DNA of 64,000 nucleotides from Diphasiastrum complanatum (GCA_029204225.1 CM055105.1:50668745-50732744); one strand, 5' to 3'. Shown: positions 22,954 through 35,317, numbered from the stretch's first letter. The notes: a model not told the origin generated them from the sequence alone. A program made the numbers and translations.

Positions 22954-24810
22954 ATGACATCAATAGGTGGCAACCTATTGAAGGAAAGAAAGGATCCTAA
23001 GTGCAACCTTTGTGGCAAGGGAGGATATATTTTCTCAAGATGCTACAAAATGAAGACCAATCCATCCAAGGAGAACCAAGGCAAGGGGGCCGAGGTGAAG
23101 GATGGAGCTTCAAGTTCGAAATGCAAATACAAGAAGGACAAGTCCAAGGAAAGGTGTTTCCTTTGTGGAAAGGTGAATGAGGCTTGGAGTCTCATAAGGA
23201 CTTGCAAGATTTGTCTTCAAGAGTCCATCACAACACATGTCAAATCTTTTGAAATTTTTCATTTGGAAGTGCATTGTTTGGTTCAAGATGCAAAGATAGA
23301 TGTCACTTTCATGAAAGTAACTTGGATTTACTTTATGTCCTTGGAAAGTCTTTTGCTTGGAACTTTAGATAAGTTCAAACTTACTGTTATGATCCAAGAG
23401 AAATCAATCAAGAATAAGGAGCATCAGTCACAAAATGAAAATAGTTTCATTTATGCTCTCATGTCAACTTATGAAGATCTATTTTGCTTTGAAGGGATTT
23501 TTGTATCTCAAAGGTGGCTTAAGGCAATACTAGTTGAGTGTTATGCCTTAAAGTATAGCAAAGCATGTTTTCCTTGTAAGCTTACATTAGTTATGAAGTC
23601 AAGGAAATGGAAAAGTCTTCATAATGTAAATTCTTTTAGTTTCAATAAGATCATGAATGATGTGTTCATTCATAAAGATGAAAATTGTAAGTTTTCAATC
23701 TTAAAGGCAAGTTGTAAACTTCTTATGAGAATAAGTGAAGCATCCAAAGTGGACACTTATATCCATAAGCAAGTAGTTAGCCTTATTGAGATGGAAATAC
23801 CTTTTGATTTCAATATTGAAAAAATCATGCCAAGTTGTGGTGATTTTTGGACTTATGGTTCTAGCATAAGTAATTTTGATAATCATAGGAAGTGCATATT
23901 GAATAATCATATTTGTTGTGATCATTATGAGACATGGAAGTCTCGGATTTCCATAAAAAAGGAGCACCATGAAGAGGATCTTAAGGAGTCATCTCAAGGT
24001 TCAAAAGTGCCAAGGATTGAGGAGGAGAATCCTTCTCAAGGTTCAAGTGTGCCAAGGATTGAGGAGGAGAGACCTTCTCAAATTGTGATTCCAAAAATAA
24101 GCTCAAGAAATATGGTTGAATCCATGTGGCTCACATTTCAAGGGAAAGAGGAGCATATCTCATGTGGTATACATCTCATACTTACTTCTCTTATGTCATT
24201 TGATAAATCAATTTGCTTTAGTGAGATCGTTGCATCTCAAAATTGGAGTAAAGCCATAGTAGTTGAGTATGAAGTCTCCCTTGAGAACGTAGATGATGTT
24301 CTTAAAAGGTTGAAATTGATTTTAAATCAATTAGAAAGCAAATGGCTATTTCATCAAATGTATGCTCTTGAGTCATGTAAGAGCAAAAGTGATTTGTTCA
24401 CTCATAGTTTGAAAATTTGTATTGAGGCAAATTGTAAACTCTTTATGAGAGTAAGTGAATCATCCTCTAAAGACACTTATCTCCATAATGAAGTATTTAG
24501 CCTCATTGGATCTGAGCTTAGCATGGTAAACAAGCATGAAGATGTAATGCAAACACTTTGTTATTATAGCATGCATAGTCTTGCCAATTTGGATGAGCTA
24601 GATCGTGGTAGCATGATGTTAGATCTTTGTGATCCTAATAAATTAAGAAGAAGACTTTATTTTCTCATGGAGGTGCATGCACATGAAGAAGGAGCAAGCC
24701 TCAAGGTCAAGCATCTACGTGAAATTTGGAAGGGATCAATTTTGGAGGTGCTCAGATGGTGCAAAGCTCTCAAGCTCATCAAAGATATCAACATCAAAGA
24801 AGCACTATGA
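22954..24810 (+). CDS. C1 618-residue ORF: Gag remnant, knuckles and two accessory modules
   Basis: Starts at ATG 22954 (MTSIGGNLLKER), so the first dozen Gag residues are joined to a degenerate knuckle (CNLCGKGGYIFSRC, H replaced) and a second half-knuckle CFLCGK. ICLQES...FHLEVH and VTWIYFMSLES look like eroded pre-integrase and integrase starts. Then two tandem module copies: copy 1 has CKLLMRISEASKVDTYI (near 23720) and FWTYGSSISNFDNH (near 23850). Copy 2 has MVESMWLTFQGKEEH (near 24112), CKLFMRVSESSSKDTYL (near 24440) and then a divergent tail. Between them SQGSKVPRIEEE-type repeats occur. It is one intact ORF of 618 codons. Function unknown. Confidence 0.7.
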   Translation: MTSIGGNLLKERKDPKCNLCGKGGYIFSRCYKMKTNPSKENQGKGAEVKDGASSSKCKYKKDKSKERCFLCGKVNEAWSLIRTCKICLQESITTHVKSFEIFHLEVHCLVQDAKIDVTFMKVTWIYFMSLESLLLGTLDKFKLTVMIQEKSIKNKEHQSQNENSFIYALMSTYEDLFCFEGIFVSQRWLKAILVECYALKYSKACFPCKLTLVMKSRKWKSLHNVNSFSFNKIMNDVFIHKDENCKFSILKASCKLLMRISEASKVDTYIHKQVVSLIEMEIPFDFNIEKIMPSCGDFWTYGSSISNFDNHRKCILNNHICCDHYETWKSRISIKKEHHEEDLKESSQGSKVPRIEEENPSQGSSVPRIEEERPSQIVIPKISSRNMVESMWLTFQGKEEHISCGIHLILTSLMSFDKSICFSEIVASQNWSKAIVVEYEVSLENVDDVLKRLKLILNQLESKWLFHQMYALESCKSKSDLFTHSLKICIEANCKLFMRVSESSSKDTYLHNEVFSLIGSELSMVNKHEDVMQTLCYYSMHSLANLDELDRGSMMLDLCDPNKLRRRLYFLMEVHAHEEGASLKVKHLREIWKGSILEVLRWCKALKLIKDINIKEAL

Positions 24811-24950
24811 TGGATATGGTGATTTCAGATCATCATCAAGCTCATTGGCTGATCTTCACACCTTTTGAACCAGCAAAGACCAATTCAGCCCATGCAGTCA
24901 AGTTCAAGATCATCATCTTTTCCATCAAGCTAGATTTACCAGGCTAGATT

Positions 24951-24962
24951 TTTGAGGAGGAG
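24951..24962 (+). other. Polypurine tract of C1
   Basis: tttgaggaggag directly before the LTR start TGTGAAAAATGC. Confidence 0.88.
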
Positions 24963-25779
24963 TGTGAAAAATGCAAAAAAAAGCTTGGTAGAGGCCAAAA
25001 AACTTGTATACAGATAAACACACATGTGTGGAGCCAATTTCAACGTGTGAAAATAGTGTAATTTTCATGTACCATAATCATATAGGTTGTACATATGATT
25101 TAATTTAAGTTCTAGTGGCTAAAAAGGCCAAAAACTAGTTTTCTAGACATATGACACATGGCATCAATCTATTGATTGCATGAGCCACATCCTTTGGTTA
25201 GGTGTCATATCACATGTGTACAGGACGGCTCACACGTGTGGAATAAGCTGAAGTAGGAAAATTTTGACTTCTAGAAGATTTCCAAGTAGATCTCCATATA
25301 GAAGGAAAATGGACCAAAAGTGCTCAAAATAGAAGGTTTTGTCCAAGTGTCAGTTTTGCATGATGAATCATCATATGACAAAGCACCTTCACACATGTGG
25401 GATCAAAGGGAGCTCTCACTTATTGTATATATAGAACCACATTTGGCCATAATCATTGTGAGACACCAATCTTGGTTTTGGAAGCAATTTTGAGTGATTC
25501 TCTCCATTTGTCTACATTTGTTTTGATTGTTTTGAGGTTCTATCAATGTGTACTTGATTTTCAGGTTGGAGTCCGTACTCCAACAGTGTTTCACATGTGT
25601 GAAACCAGAAAGTACACTTACCTTCAATTAATGATTGTTCTTGTTAGGATTTTGTGTCTAGAATTGATCTAGATTGATCTTAATCTGAAGTAGATTGATA
25701 GATCAAGTAATCTGACAACCAATTTCTCTTGAGGATCAGATTAGGATCCACTCTTGGTCCTTTCTGTACTTTTTCCACA
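24963..25779 (+). repeat. 3' LTR of C1 (817 bp)
   Basis: Starts TGTGAAAAATGCAAA, ends GTACTTTTTCCACA. It holds three cacacatgtgtg/cacacgtgtg-type palindromes (near 25020, 25210-25235 and 25590). The next bases, catga, continue into an R1 beta unit. Confidence 0.88.
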
Positions 25780-27341
25780 CATGAGTGTCAGCCAAGAATT
25801 AGATTGAATTTAGTGGGCGCACTAGAATGTTTCTGTAGCAAACAAGCTTCACTTGCTCATGCACTTTGCAATACAATTATCAAACTTGGTACTTGAGGTA
25901 GCCTCTTGATTCTTTGTCTTGCAATTCACGAAGCAACAAAAACATCTTTCTTCTTTAGGTGAATGTTATAACAAACATTAGAAAATATGATCAAATTGGA
26001 ATTTATTAATATCATTTCCAAATGATGATGTTTTGTATTTACCTATTAGAATGTTAATGTTAGCTTGTTGATAATGTAAGTCATGGAATCGAGTAGACTA
26101 TCCCAGCACCAAGTTCGATTGTAGAATATAGCATGACATGGATAGGTCTAACTTGTTTGAGAAATATATCTAGTATTCAAAAGATAATAATCAATAGAGA
26201 TTTACTAAAAAATAAGTAGATCCAATAGTTAGTAGAGGACGTTTACTCACTAACATTATAATTTTATTGTAGATCTTTTTCCATCCTCGAACATCTGTCA
26301 CAAAGAAAATTTTACTTATAAATCTTCCATAACAATTTAGGTTACAATGTGTCACTAAATGATGTGCATTGCAAAGAATTACAAAATTGTTAAAAGATTT
26401 TTTGGTTAGAAACTATTCTTGCTCACAAATATGATATCTAAAAGAAACGTATAATCTCAAAATATAAAAACCAATTGCATCTTTTAGATTTTCTATCCAC
26501 ATCATATACCCTAATTGTTTTATGCCTTACTACATTATGTACATAGATATATAGAAGTATTATGTTGTAGTCACTACCACTTCCTTGTATGTGTTGAATG
26601 CACAAAATAATGTCTTAAACTTGCTACCCAACCAGAAATGTCATACTACAATGTAGGACAAAGTAGCCAAAATTACATTCAATTCACACGAGTTGCCAGA
26701 ATGTTTCTCTAACAAACAAGCTTACTTGCTCATGTACTTAACTATAGAATTTTCAAACTTGGTACTTGAGGTAGCCTCTTGATTCTTTGTCTTTCAATTC
26801 ACAAAGCAACAGACACATCATTTTTGCTTATGTATATGTATGTTATAAGAAAAGTTATTTTTTTATTTATTACAATGTGTTAACTTGATGATAATGCAAT
26901 AAGGCATGAAAATGAGTAGACTACCCCAATACCAAGTACAATTGCAAATATAGTATGACATGGATAGGTCTTGCTTGTTTGAGAACTATATGAATATTGC
27001 ATGACATACATAGGTCGAGCTTGTTTGAGAAATATATTCACCATCTCGTAGAGAATAATCAAGAACAATGTTAAAAAAAGTAGTTCCAATACTTAGTAGA
27101 AAATTTATGCTCACTAACATCAAAATTGTAGTGTGGATTTTTTGTCCATCCTCAAATTTCTTTCGCAAAAAAAATTTGACTTATTAATCTTGCATGGCAA
27201 TTTATGTCATAATTCCTTACTACGATGTGCATTGCAAAGGATCTAAATATTGGTGAAAGATGTTTTGTTAGAAACTATTCTTAGTCACGAATATGATGTT
27301 GAAAGAGAAAGTAGAATGTCAGGATATCAAAATTGTTAAAT
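25780..27341. repeat. R1 continuation: beta then alpha unit
   Basis: The beta unit resumes with catgagtgtcagcc (compare 11690) and an alpha unit starts near 26524 (gccttactacattatgtac). It passes near 27342 into the Gypsy-like relic. No ORF supported. Confidence 0.72.
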
Positions 27342-29234
27342 GCAAGTAAATATGCAACAACATGAATGAATCTAGATTAACAAAACACGTTTTGAAACGC
27401 GCACGAAATGACCCCATGAAACATTGGACAAGAGTATAAATCAGATGGGTAATGCTCAAAGGAGGCTTGGTTGTGGCATAAATAAATTGAAAGTCAAGAC
27501 ATGTAGGATAAGCATTAGCAAGGGCATCAATGAAGTGGGATGAATAATTGTAAGTGCATGTACACAGGCCAAGAAATGGGATAGAGCATATGCATCGGCA
27601 TTATTTTTTCCACAACGATAATGAAGATCATAATGAAATGTTTACTAAAACTACATCCAACAAACTATCAATCCCTAAGTGTCTTCTGAGAATGCAATTA
27701 TTGAAGAGACCGTTGATTAAGATGAAGGTCGAAAGAGACATGTCTAAAGCAATGGTGCCATTTTTTCAAAGCATAGACAAGAGCAAGCAATTTTGTTTCA
27801 TGCATAGAATAGCATGTTTCATAAAAACATAAATGATACCCCAACAGGGTGACAAAGAATAGCACCAACACCAACAACACTGGCGTCAATCTCAACAAAT
27901 TACTTATGATCAAAATTTGGTAGAGCTAACACAGGACGTTATTGAATGACTCTTGATAAATAATTGTTCAATGAAAAATAGATTCCTTTTATAACAACAC
28001 ATGTCAAGAATAGACTTATGTAAATGTGTAGCAAGATTGAGAAACATTTGAACCTCATGGACGTGGTGGCAGCAAATTTGGAACGTTTCACACATATAAA
28101 TCGAGCAAAAGCCAAAAAACCAAAAAATTGATAAGCAATTCCTAGATCTAACAGACGTTTGTTCTTAGAAACAAAAAGAACACTTGGATTGTTTGGCATA
28201 AAGCAAGTGTGATCATAAGAGTTCAAAAACCAAGGATAAATGAAGAATATGAGACTAACAGTTGTGACTAAAATCTAGAATTTATCAAAATAAAGTAGCA
28301 TGCAAACATCAATGAGAAATCAAAAGATTTTACTCATGACGTTTTGGAAAGTAGCATGCCCAATAAAAATGTCAAAAGCTAAAACACAAAATTCTTATAA
28401 CCAAAAATGTACAAAAATCAATCTTCCACATGTCACCTAGGTGAATACAAATCTAATGATAACCTCTAAAAAGATCAACTTTAGAAAGATAGAAGCTGTA
28501 TCCAGGTGGTCAAATAGGTCATCTATGTCGGGAATAGGATATTTATTTCAAATAGTAAGACGACTAAAAGCACCATAATCAATACAAAGACGATTTGTAC
28601 TGTCTTTTTTATACACAAGCAAAACAAGAGTGTGATATAGACTTTGACTAGGCTGGGCAAGGCCTCGAGCTAAAAGATAAAAAATGCCACTGATTAATTA
28701 ATTAATTCAATGCTATGGTCCTCCCCAAAGAAATAAATAAACTCCCTATTTAATTCTAGTTTTTTTGGCTTTTTTGGGTCTTTTTTTGGCATTTTTTTAG
28801 GTTGTTTTGGGGTGTGGGAACTTTTAAAAATAAATAATTAATTAATTAACGATTGTAGGGTTCACCACGGTTCACCCTTAAAATGTCTGAGAACCGTACG
28901 GTTCACTGTACGGTTCTGAGAACCATGGTGAACCGCTCAAGGTTCTCAATTCTATGTTAAGCATATAGAATATTTTGTTATTGAAACAAAATCTAACATT
29001 TTTCTTTATTGACTGTACTATTTACTGCAGACTATAAATCTGTAATAATATGTTAAACATATAGAATATTTTGTTATTGAAACAAAATCTAACATTTTCC
29101 TTTATTGACTGTACTACTTACTACAGACTATAAATCTGTAAATTATTACAGACTCTAAAAATATGAGTTTTACTGCAGACCATAAAGCATATAGTCATAT
29201 TTAACTGTGTTAAACAGTCATGATAAATAAATGT

Positions 29235-29292
<58 letters not shown>

Positions 29293-29331
29293 CTCTATTC
29301 ATAGCCATTTGAATAATACACATAATAACAT
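26685..29331. repeat. 2.66-kb tandem duplication, copy 1
   Basis: From cacacgagttgccagaatg to aatacacataataacat. It recurs at 29345-31951 in the same orientation with few differences. It contains the end of R1, a decayed minus-strand Gypsy RT/RNase H, a palindromic block and a (TA)n tract. Confidence 0.88.
27342..28680 (-). pseudogene. pol: Gypsy-type RT/RNase H relic, copy 1
   Basis: The minus strand reads, across several frames with stops, LCIDYGAFSRLTI then NKYPIPDIDDLFDHLDTA (near 28590-28500), GHATFQNVM (near 28370), VLFVSKNKRLLDLGIAY (near 28160), and RNase H pieces LPNFDHKFVEIDAS (near 27900), HETKLLALVYALKKWHH (near 27790) and GKNNADAYALSHF (near 27590). This is the order of a Ty3/gypsy reverse transcriptase and RNase H. 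The catalytic YVDD region is not readable. Fully decayed. Confidence 0.78.
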
Positions 29332-29344
29332 CACTTCAGTAAAA
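28681..29344. repeat. AT-rich non-coding block with palindromes and (TA)n
   Basis: Contains attaattaattaa tracts, an inverted repeat (ggttcaccacggttc 28859-28873 and gaaccatggtgaacc 28920-28934), a perfect palindrome GAACCGTACGGTTC (28891-28904), a local direct repeat (catatagaatattttgttattg, near 28970 and 29060) and about 27 TA units at 29238-29291. No coding sequence seen. Confidence 0.75.
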
Positions 29345-31951
29345 CACACGAGTTGCCAGAATGTTTCTCTAACAAACAAGCTTACTTGCTCATGTACTTA
29401 GCTATAGAATTTTCAAACTTGGTACTTGAGGTAGCCTCTTGATTCTTTGTCTTTCAATTCAAAAAGCAAGGGACACATCATTTGTGCTTATGTATTTGTA
29501 TGTTATAAAAAGGTTATATTTTTATTTATTAGAATGTGTTAACTTGATGATAATGTAATAAGGCATGGAATCGAGTAGACTACCCCAGTACCAAGTTCAA
29601 TTGCAAATATAGTATGACATGGATAGGTCTTGCTTGCTTGAGAACTATATGAATATTGCATGACATGCATAGGTCGAGCTTGTTTGAGAAATATATTCAC
29701 CATCTCGTAGAGAATAATCAATAACAATGTTAAAAAAAAGTAGTTCCAATACTTAGTAGAAAATTTATGCTCACTAACATCAAATTTGTACTGTGGATTT
29801 TTTGTCCATTCTCAAATTTCATTCGCAAAAAAATTTGACTTATTAATCTTGCATGACAATTTATGTCATACTTCCTCACTATGATGTGCATTGCAAAGGA
29901 TCTAAATATTGGTGAAAGATGTTTTGTTAGAAACTACTCTTAGTCACAAACATGATATCGAAAGAGAAAGTAGAATGTCAGGATATCAAAATTGTTAAAT
30001 GCAAGTAAATATGCAACAACATGAATGAATCTAGATTAACAAAAACATGTTTTGAAACGTGTACAAAATGACCCCATGAAATATTGGACGAGTATAAATC
30101 AAATGAGTAATGCTCGAAGGAGGCTTGGTTGTGGCATAAATAAATTGAAAGTCAAGACATGTAGGATAAGCATTAGCAAGGGCATCAATGAAGTGGGATG
30201 AATAATTGTAAGTGCAAGTACACAGGCCAAGAAATGGGATAGAGCATATGCATCGGCATTATTTTTTCCACAACGATAATGAAGATCATAATGAAATGTT
30301 TGATAAAACTACATCTAGCAGACTATCAATCCCTAAGTGTCTTCTGAGAATGCAATTATTGAAGAGACCGTTGATTAAGATGAAGGTCAAAAGAGACATG
30401 TCTAAAGCAATGGTGCCATTTTTTCAAAGCATTGACAAAGCAAGCAATTTTGTTTCATGCATACAATAGCATGTTTCATAAAAACATAAATGATACCCCA
30501 ACAGGGTGACAAAGAATAGCACCAACACCAACAACACTGGCGTCAATCTCAACAAATTACTTATGATCAAAATTTGGTAGAGCTAACACAGGACGTTATT
30601 GAATGACTCTTGATAAATAATTGTTCAATGAAAAATAGATTCCTTTTATAACAACACATGTCAAGAATAGACTTATGTAAATGTGTAGCAAGATTGAGAA
30701 ACATTTGAACCTCATGGACGTGGTGGCAGCAAATTTGGAACGTTTCACACATATAAATCGAGCAAAAGCCAAAAAACCAAAAAATTGATAAGCAATTCCT
30801 AGATCTAACAGACATTTGTTCTTAGAAACAAAAAGAACACTTGGATTGTTTGGCATAAAGCAAGTGTGATCATAAGAGTTCAAAAACCAAGGATAAATGA
30901 AGAATATGAGACTAACAGTTGTGACTAAAAACTAGAATTTATCAAAATAAAGTAGCATGCAAACATCAATGAGAAATCAAAAGATTTTACTCATGATGTT
31001 TTGGAAAGTAGCATGCCCAATAAAAATGTCAAAAGCTAAAACACAAAATTCTTATAACCAAAAATGTACAAAAATCAATCTTCTACATGTCACCTAGGTG
31101 AATACAAATCTAATGATAACCTCTACAAAGATCAATTTTAGAAAGATAGAAGCTGTATCCAGGTGGTCAAATAGGTCATCTATGTCGGGAATAGGATATT
31201 TATTTCAAATAGTAAGACGACTAAGAGCACCATAATCAATACAAAGACGATTTGTACTGTCTTTTTTATCCACAAGCAAAACAAGAGTGTGATATAGAGT
31301 TTGACTAGGCTGGGCAAGGCCTTGAGCTAAAAGATAAAAAATGCCACTGATTAATTAATTAATTAAATGCTATGGTCCTCCCCAAAGAAATAAATAAACT
31401 CCCTATTTAATTCTAGTTTTTTTGGCTTTTTTGGGTCTTTTTTTGGCATTTTTTTAGGTTGTTTTGGGGTGTGGGAACTTTTAAAAATAAATAATTAATT
31501 AATTAACGATTGTAGGGTTCACCACGGTTCACCCTTAAAATGTCTGAGAACCGTACGGTTCACTGTACGGTTCTGAGAACCATGGTGAACCGCTCAAGGT
31601 TCTCAATTCTATGTTAAGCATATAGAATATTTTGTTATTGAAACAAAATCTAACATTTTTCTTTATTGACTGTACTATTTACTGCAGACTATAAATCTAT
31701 AATAATATGTTAAGCATATAGCATATTTTGTTATTGAAACAAAATCTAACATTTTCCTTTATTGACTGTACTATTTACTACAGACTATAAATCTGTAAAT
31801 GATTACAGACTGTAAAATAATAAGTTTTACTGCAGACCATAAAGCATATAGTCATATTTTTACTGTGTTAAACAGTCATGATAAATAAATGTTATATATA
31901 TATATATATATATTACTCTATTCATAGCCATTTCAATAATACACATAATAA
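29345..31951. repeat. 2.66-kb tandem duplication, copy 2
   Basis: Second copy of 26685-29331. Differences are scattered substitutions, small indels and a shorter TA tract (about 10 units near 31893-31913). Confidence 0.88.
29998..31338 (-). pseudogene. pol: Gypsy-type RT/RNase H relic, copy 2
   Basis: Same decayed Ty3/gypsy RT and RNase H segments as 27342-28680, with the same stops and frameshifts, so the duplication happened after the element had died. Confidence 0.76.
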
Positions 31952-34900
31952 CATTTACTCATTTTCTATATCTATCATGAAGTGAATTAAGACATTTAGT
32001 AAAAACAGAGATAAACAATGAAAATTACCTCAGTGCTTTTGCTCTGACTTAAGTTTCAAGGGACTGTCCACAGGTTAAGGGTCTCTCTTCAGCAGGTAAC
32101 CGGTTCTTTAATATCTTCACTTTTCCTTCAGCTTTTACTTTTTCAGAACGTTGTTAATCTGTCAGCAAAGTTTGGACACACAAATCTTTAACCAGTCGTC
32201 TCTCTCACAACCTTATTCAAATTGTGATTGGATAAAAACTTTTCAACAGATCAAGGCTGCATTACACGCTCTATGAAAACATTGTGCCTGATTGATAACA
32301 AATCAACAAAAACTTTCAATTTCTCTGCTGCAAGGATTGGTTAGTATTTATTCATGCCTTGTACAAGGCCAAATCAGATCGCTGTTCAACCGAAGTTCAA
32401 GTGTTTCTTGATCGTTGCCAGACTTTTCACAAATCAACATTTGCTAATAAGGACTCAAAATCGGTTGTCATCATGTCCACATAGATCTACCAGGAATTAT
32501 TTCAACTGGCTATAGGTCTGATTCGTAGCCTACAGCCTACATGAACGATTGAATTACCACAGGGTATGCAGATTATCAATCACTTCAGTCGCTGGCTGAG
32601 CGCACATTGGATGATTAGAACCAAGAGAATGCATTCACCAGTAGCAAGGCAGCGCTGGAGACCCTTCAGAGTCAGATTTCTCACGCAGAGAGAGAGAGAG
32701 TAGTAACTTCATGGGACAGTAGGTATGCTTCACGCAGGCAGCAAAGATGGCCGTGCTTCAGAACAGGAAGGCTGTTTCTCCCCATCGGTGTCCTGTATGG
32801 ATTTGGGGAATGTGCTTTCTTCAAATCTTCCAGATCAGCAAAATCACCAAAATTTATTCACATAACAGGTTCTTTCTTGCATTCATCGGCTCAGCACATT
32901 GTCGTCATGAATAGCTTCTTCAAATTTTCAGCATAGTACTTTCGGCACAACGATCATCTTAACTATAAAAGAAGAATATAATCTCCCAACTCGGCTGATA
33001 CTGAACTTCCGAGTATCGGCGATGGAGGAAACCTCATCACTCTTCTCTCTCCAAAAACAGGAATGCCTTCACTCTTGCCTGCCTTATTCTCTCCAAACAT
33101 GAAGGCCGTGCACGAACCACCCTCTTCATAACAACCTTTCAACGATTGCCAACAACTTCAAGAACCTTTCATAATGACAAAAGCCTGTATAAGCTCTTCA
33201 GTTTTCCATAGTCTTAATCCACTTGAGTTCATGTTAAACCTTGTCATTCAAACCTCGAACAACAATAGTCATTGGGAAATCGGCCGTAATTCCAACCAAG
33301 GCAAATTGCTTGATTACTAGGTTTCCAAATTCGATAAAACCTTTCATCGTCATCACATTGATTCCAATTCGAAAATCGGCATAGTACTTCAAATTGGCAA
33401 TTCTGAACTGACAATTTTGCTCCTTTTCCTTAGTAACACATTTTAATTTGTGAACTACTCGTCATTGAAACGTGTTTTCGTTTTCATGACCCATAACCTT
33501 AGGACACTCCCTTGAACTTTAAGGCATAACCTTAAGAGTACCTGGGCTTTTTTTTATTAATCATGATATAAATAAGATACATTTCATCATACCATATGGC
33601 ATAAAATTGCCATTTTAATAAAACTACTTAGCAACTGTCGATATTATTGTCCGTTAGAGTCACTTATGGGCACTACTATAAATAGCATATTGCTATTTAA
33701 CAAAATTACTAAAAATAGTAAAGAATTAAAAATAGCTTTAAATCTTTCGATATAACTATCATTTGAAAACCGATTGTGACGTTTGAACTTGCCATAGAAA
33801 TTTATAGCTAACTTTTAACATAGCCACATTCGTATATCAGCAAAAAGTGGCATAATAGTAGATTTTGTGCATATGCCATACATATAGCATATTTTCTTCT
33901 AGGAAATCAGCATGAATGATTATATATATTGTGAGATGACAATGACTTTTCAGTTTAGAGGTAGAGGGGCTGGTTGCATGTGAAGGCCTATGAAGTCAAA
34001 TTCTAATCGTCGAATAAAATTCTATCAGGTTCTTTTGTGATTTGTGAGAGAAGGGACATGTAATGAGTGTAGAAAATGTTTGTGCGCAGCGGAATGAACT
34101 ATACGACTCTCTCCGTAAGCATGACTACGCCTATCAGAATGACAAAACTTTAGTGATAGAAATCATGGTCATTTCAGATTACGTAGCCAAACATTAATAG
34201 ATGAAGCACCAGAAGAATAATTTGTTGCGACTAACAAGACAAATTATATGTCGCGAATGGTTTGCAAAGAGCTAGAGTGTGCTCGACTGATAATTAGTCG
34301 CGAATGATTCGTGAAAGAAAAGGCTAAATGTTAATCGTTTATTACCAGTAAGAACAACTAGAAAGGTCAGACAAAATGAAAGATAAGCATAACAATATTA
34401 ACATAGATCTGAACGCAGAAAAATGAACTATATCAAATTAAGTATATCATGTATACATGTCAATAATGCAGTAGAGCACAATACAGTAGCAGACGAAATT
34501 GCGTGCCCTACAAAGCTTATTTCAATATGTAAAAAGAAATTAAACCTTAATTCTGACAAAGTGAAGAATCAATGCTCAGGGCATCTACTTCGTTTATGTC
34601 GTCTTCTTCTGCTCTCTTCATCATCTCTTACACGAATGGTGTCCAATATATATATGTTACATAATATTATAGGTGTGTAGATGTGAAAGTACAGAGTGGA
34701 TGTGTTGTCAATAGGAGATCGTGGGTGGCTGCAATCGTTGTCCAATCCGTTAGCACAACTGCATGGGGTGAGCGTGAAAAAGGGTGCGACATCAGCCAGT
34801 GCTGAAGTGAACGTTGGTGATGATGCAAAAAGTGCATCACTCTTACAAATGGCCTTAGGATAAGATTTACAAGGTGTCTTAGCTTTTAGGGCACTTTTGG

Positions 34901-34989
34901 CATTTGGTAAGATAATGTCCCCTTTTTGCCTGTTACCTTAAATTGTGTAGAAACATGGTGTTGCGATTCTTTCGCCTTTTATTCGTCTG
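31952..34989. other. 3 kb with no assignable feature
   Basis: Less AT-rich in places than its neighbours. It contains a short (GA)n at about 32690-32700. I looked for ORFs, splice-bounded exons and similarity to the other repeats and found nothing I can support. The longest frames are under 90 codons with no recognisable motif. It could be old host intergenic DNA or an unrecognised LTR/leader of the Gypsy relic. Confidence 0.4.
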
Positions 34990-35317
34990 TGCGAATTTGC
35001 ATGTAAATATGCAGACTGCGTGACAACGTTAGTAAATATACAACATGAATGGATGTCAACAATCAGAAATGCAACATCAAGCATTCACCATAAACAATCA
35101 CCAAGTAGGGAGACGAAAGAAGAACACGGAATATCACTCTATCACGCCACTGCATACTGAATGTAAAATGTACATATAAACCCTAGACCCTGATAGAGAG
35201 GGAGAACCTAGGAGTAGACTACTAGACTAGCCAATGACTAGTTACAACTAGTAATAAAGTACATCGTAAACAGTAACTAAGAAGTGTAACAATGAAGTTT
35301 ATCATTGATTTCTAACA
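34990..35317 (-). repeat. Probable 3' LTR of copia relic H (left end uncertain)
   Basis: The inner end is clear: minus strand TGTTAGAAATCAATG follows the purine tract at 35318-35329. The outer end is not identifiable by eye; the coordinate is a guess. Confidence 0.45.

Larger units (their letters stand above)
20820..25779 (+). mobile_element. Copia family C element C1 with two accessory modules
   Basis: 5' LTR truncated (20820-21280), primer-binding site (21281), long leader (21293-22953), one long ORF (22954-24810), polypurine tract (24951-24962) and full 3' LTR (24963-25779). It inserted into R1 (a beta unit resumes at 25780); the left flank and about 370 bp of the 5' LTR are deleted. No protease, integrase core, RT or RNase H remain. 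Confidence 0.85.

Noticed and set aside
29238-29291. (TA)n tract as a functional element
   Set aside because: Simple microsatellite; length differs between the two duplicates.
32980-33110. Possible short host gene start (ATGGAGGAAACC)
   Set aside because: Frame closes after 27 codons and no supporting exon found.
34423-34680. 85-codon frame in the unassigned region
   Set aside because: Low-complexity Ser-rich end, no splice context, no homology pattern; likely chance.
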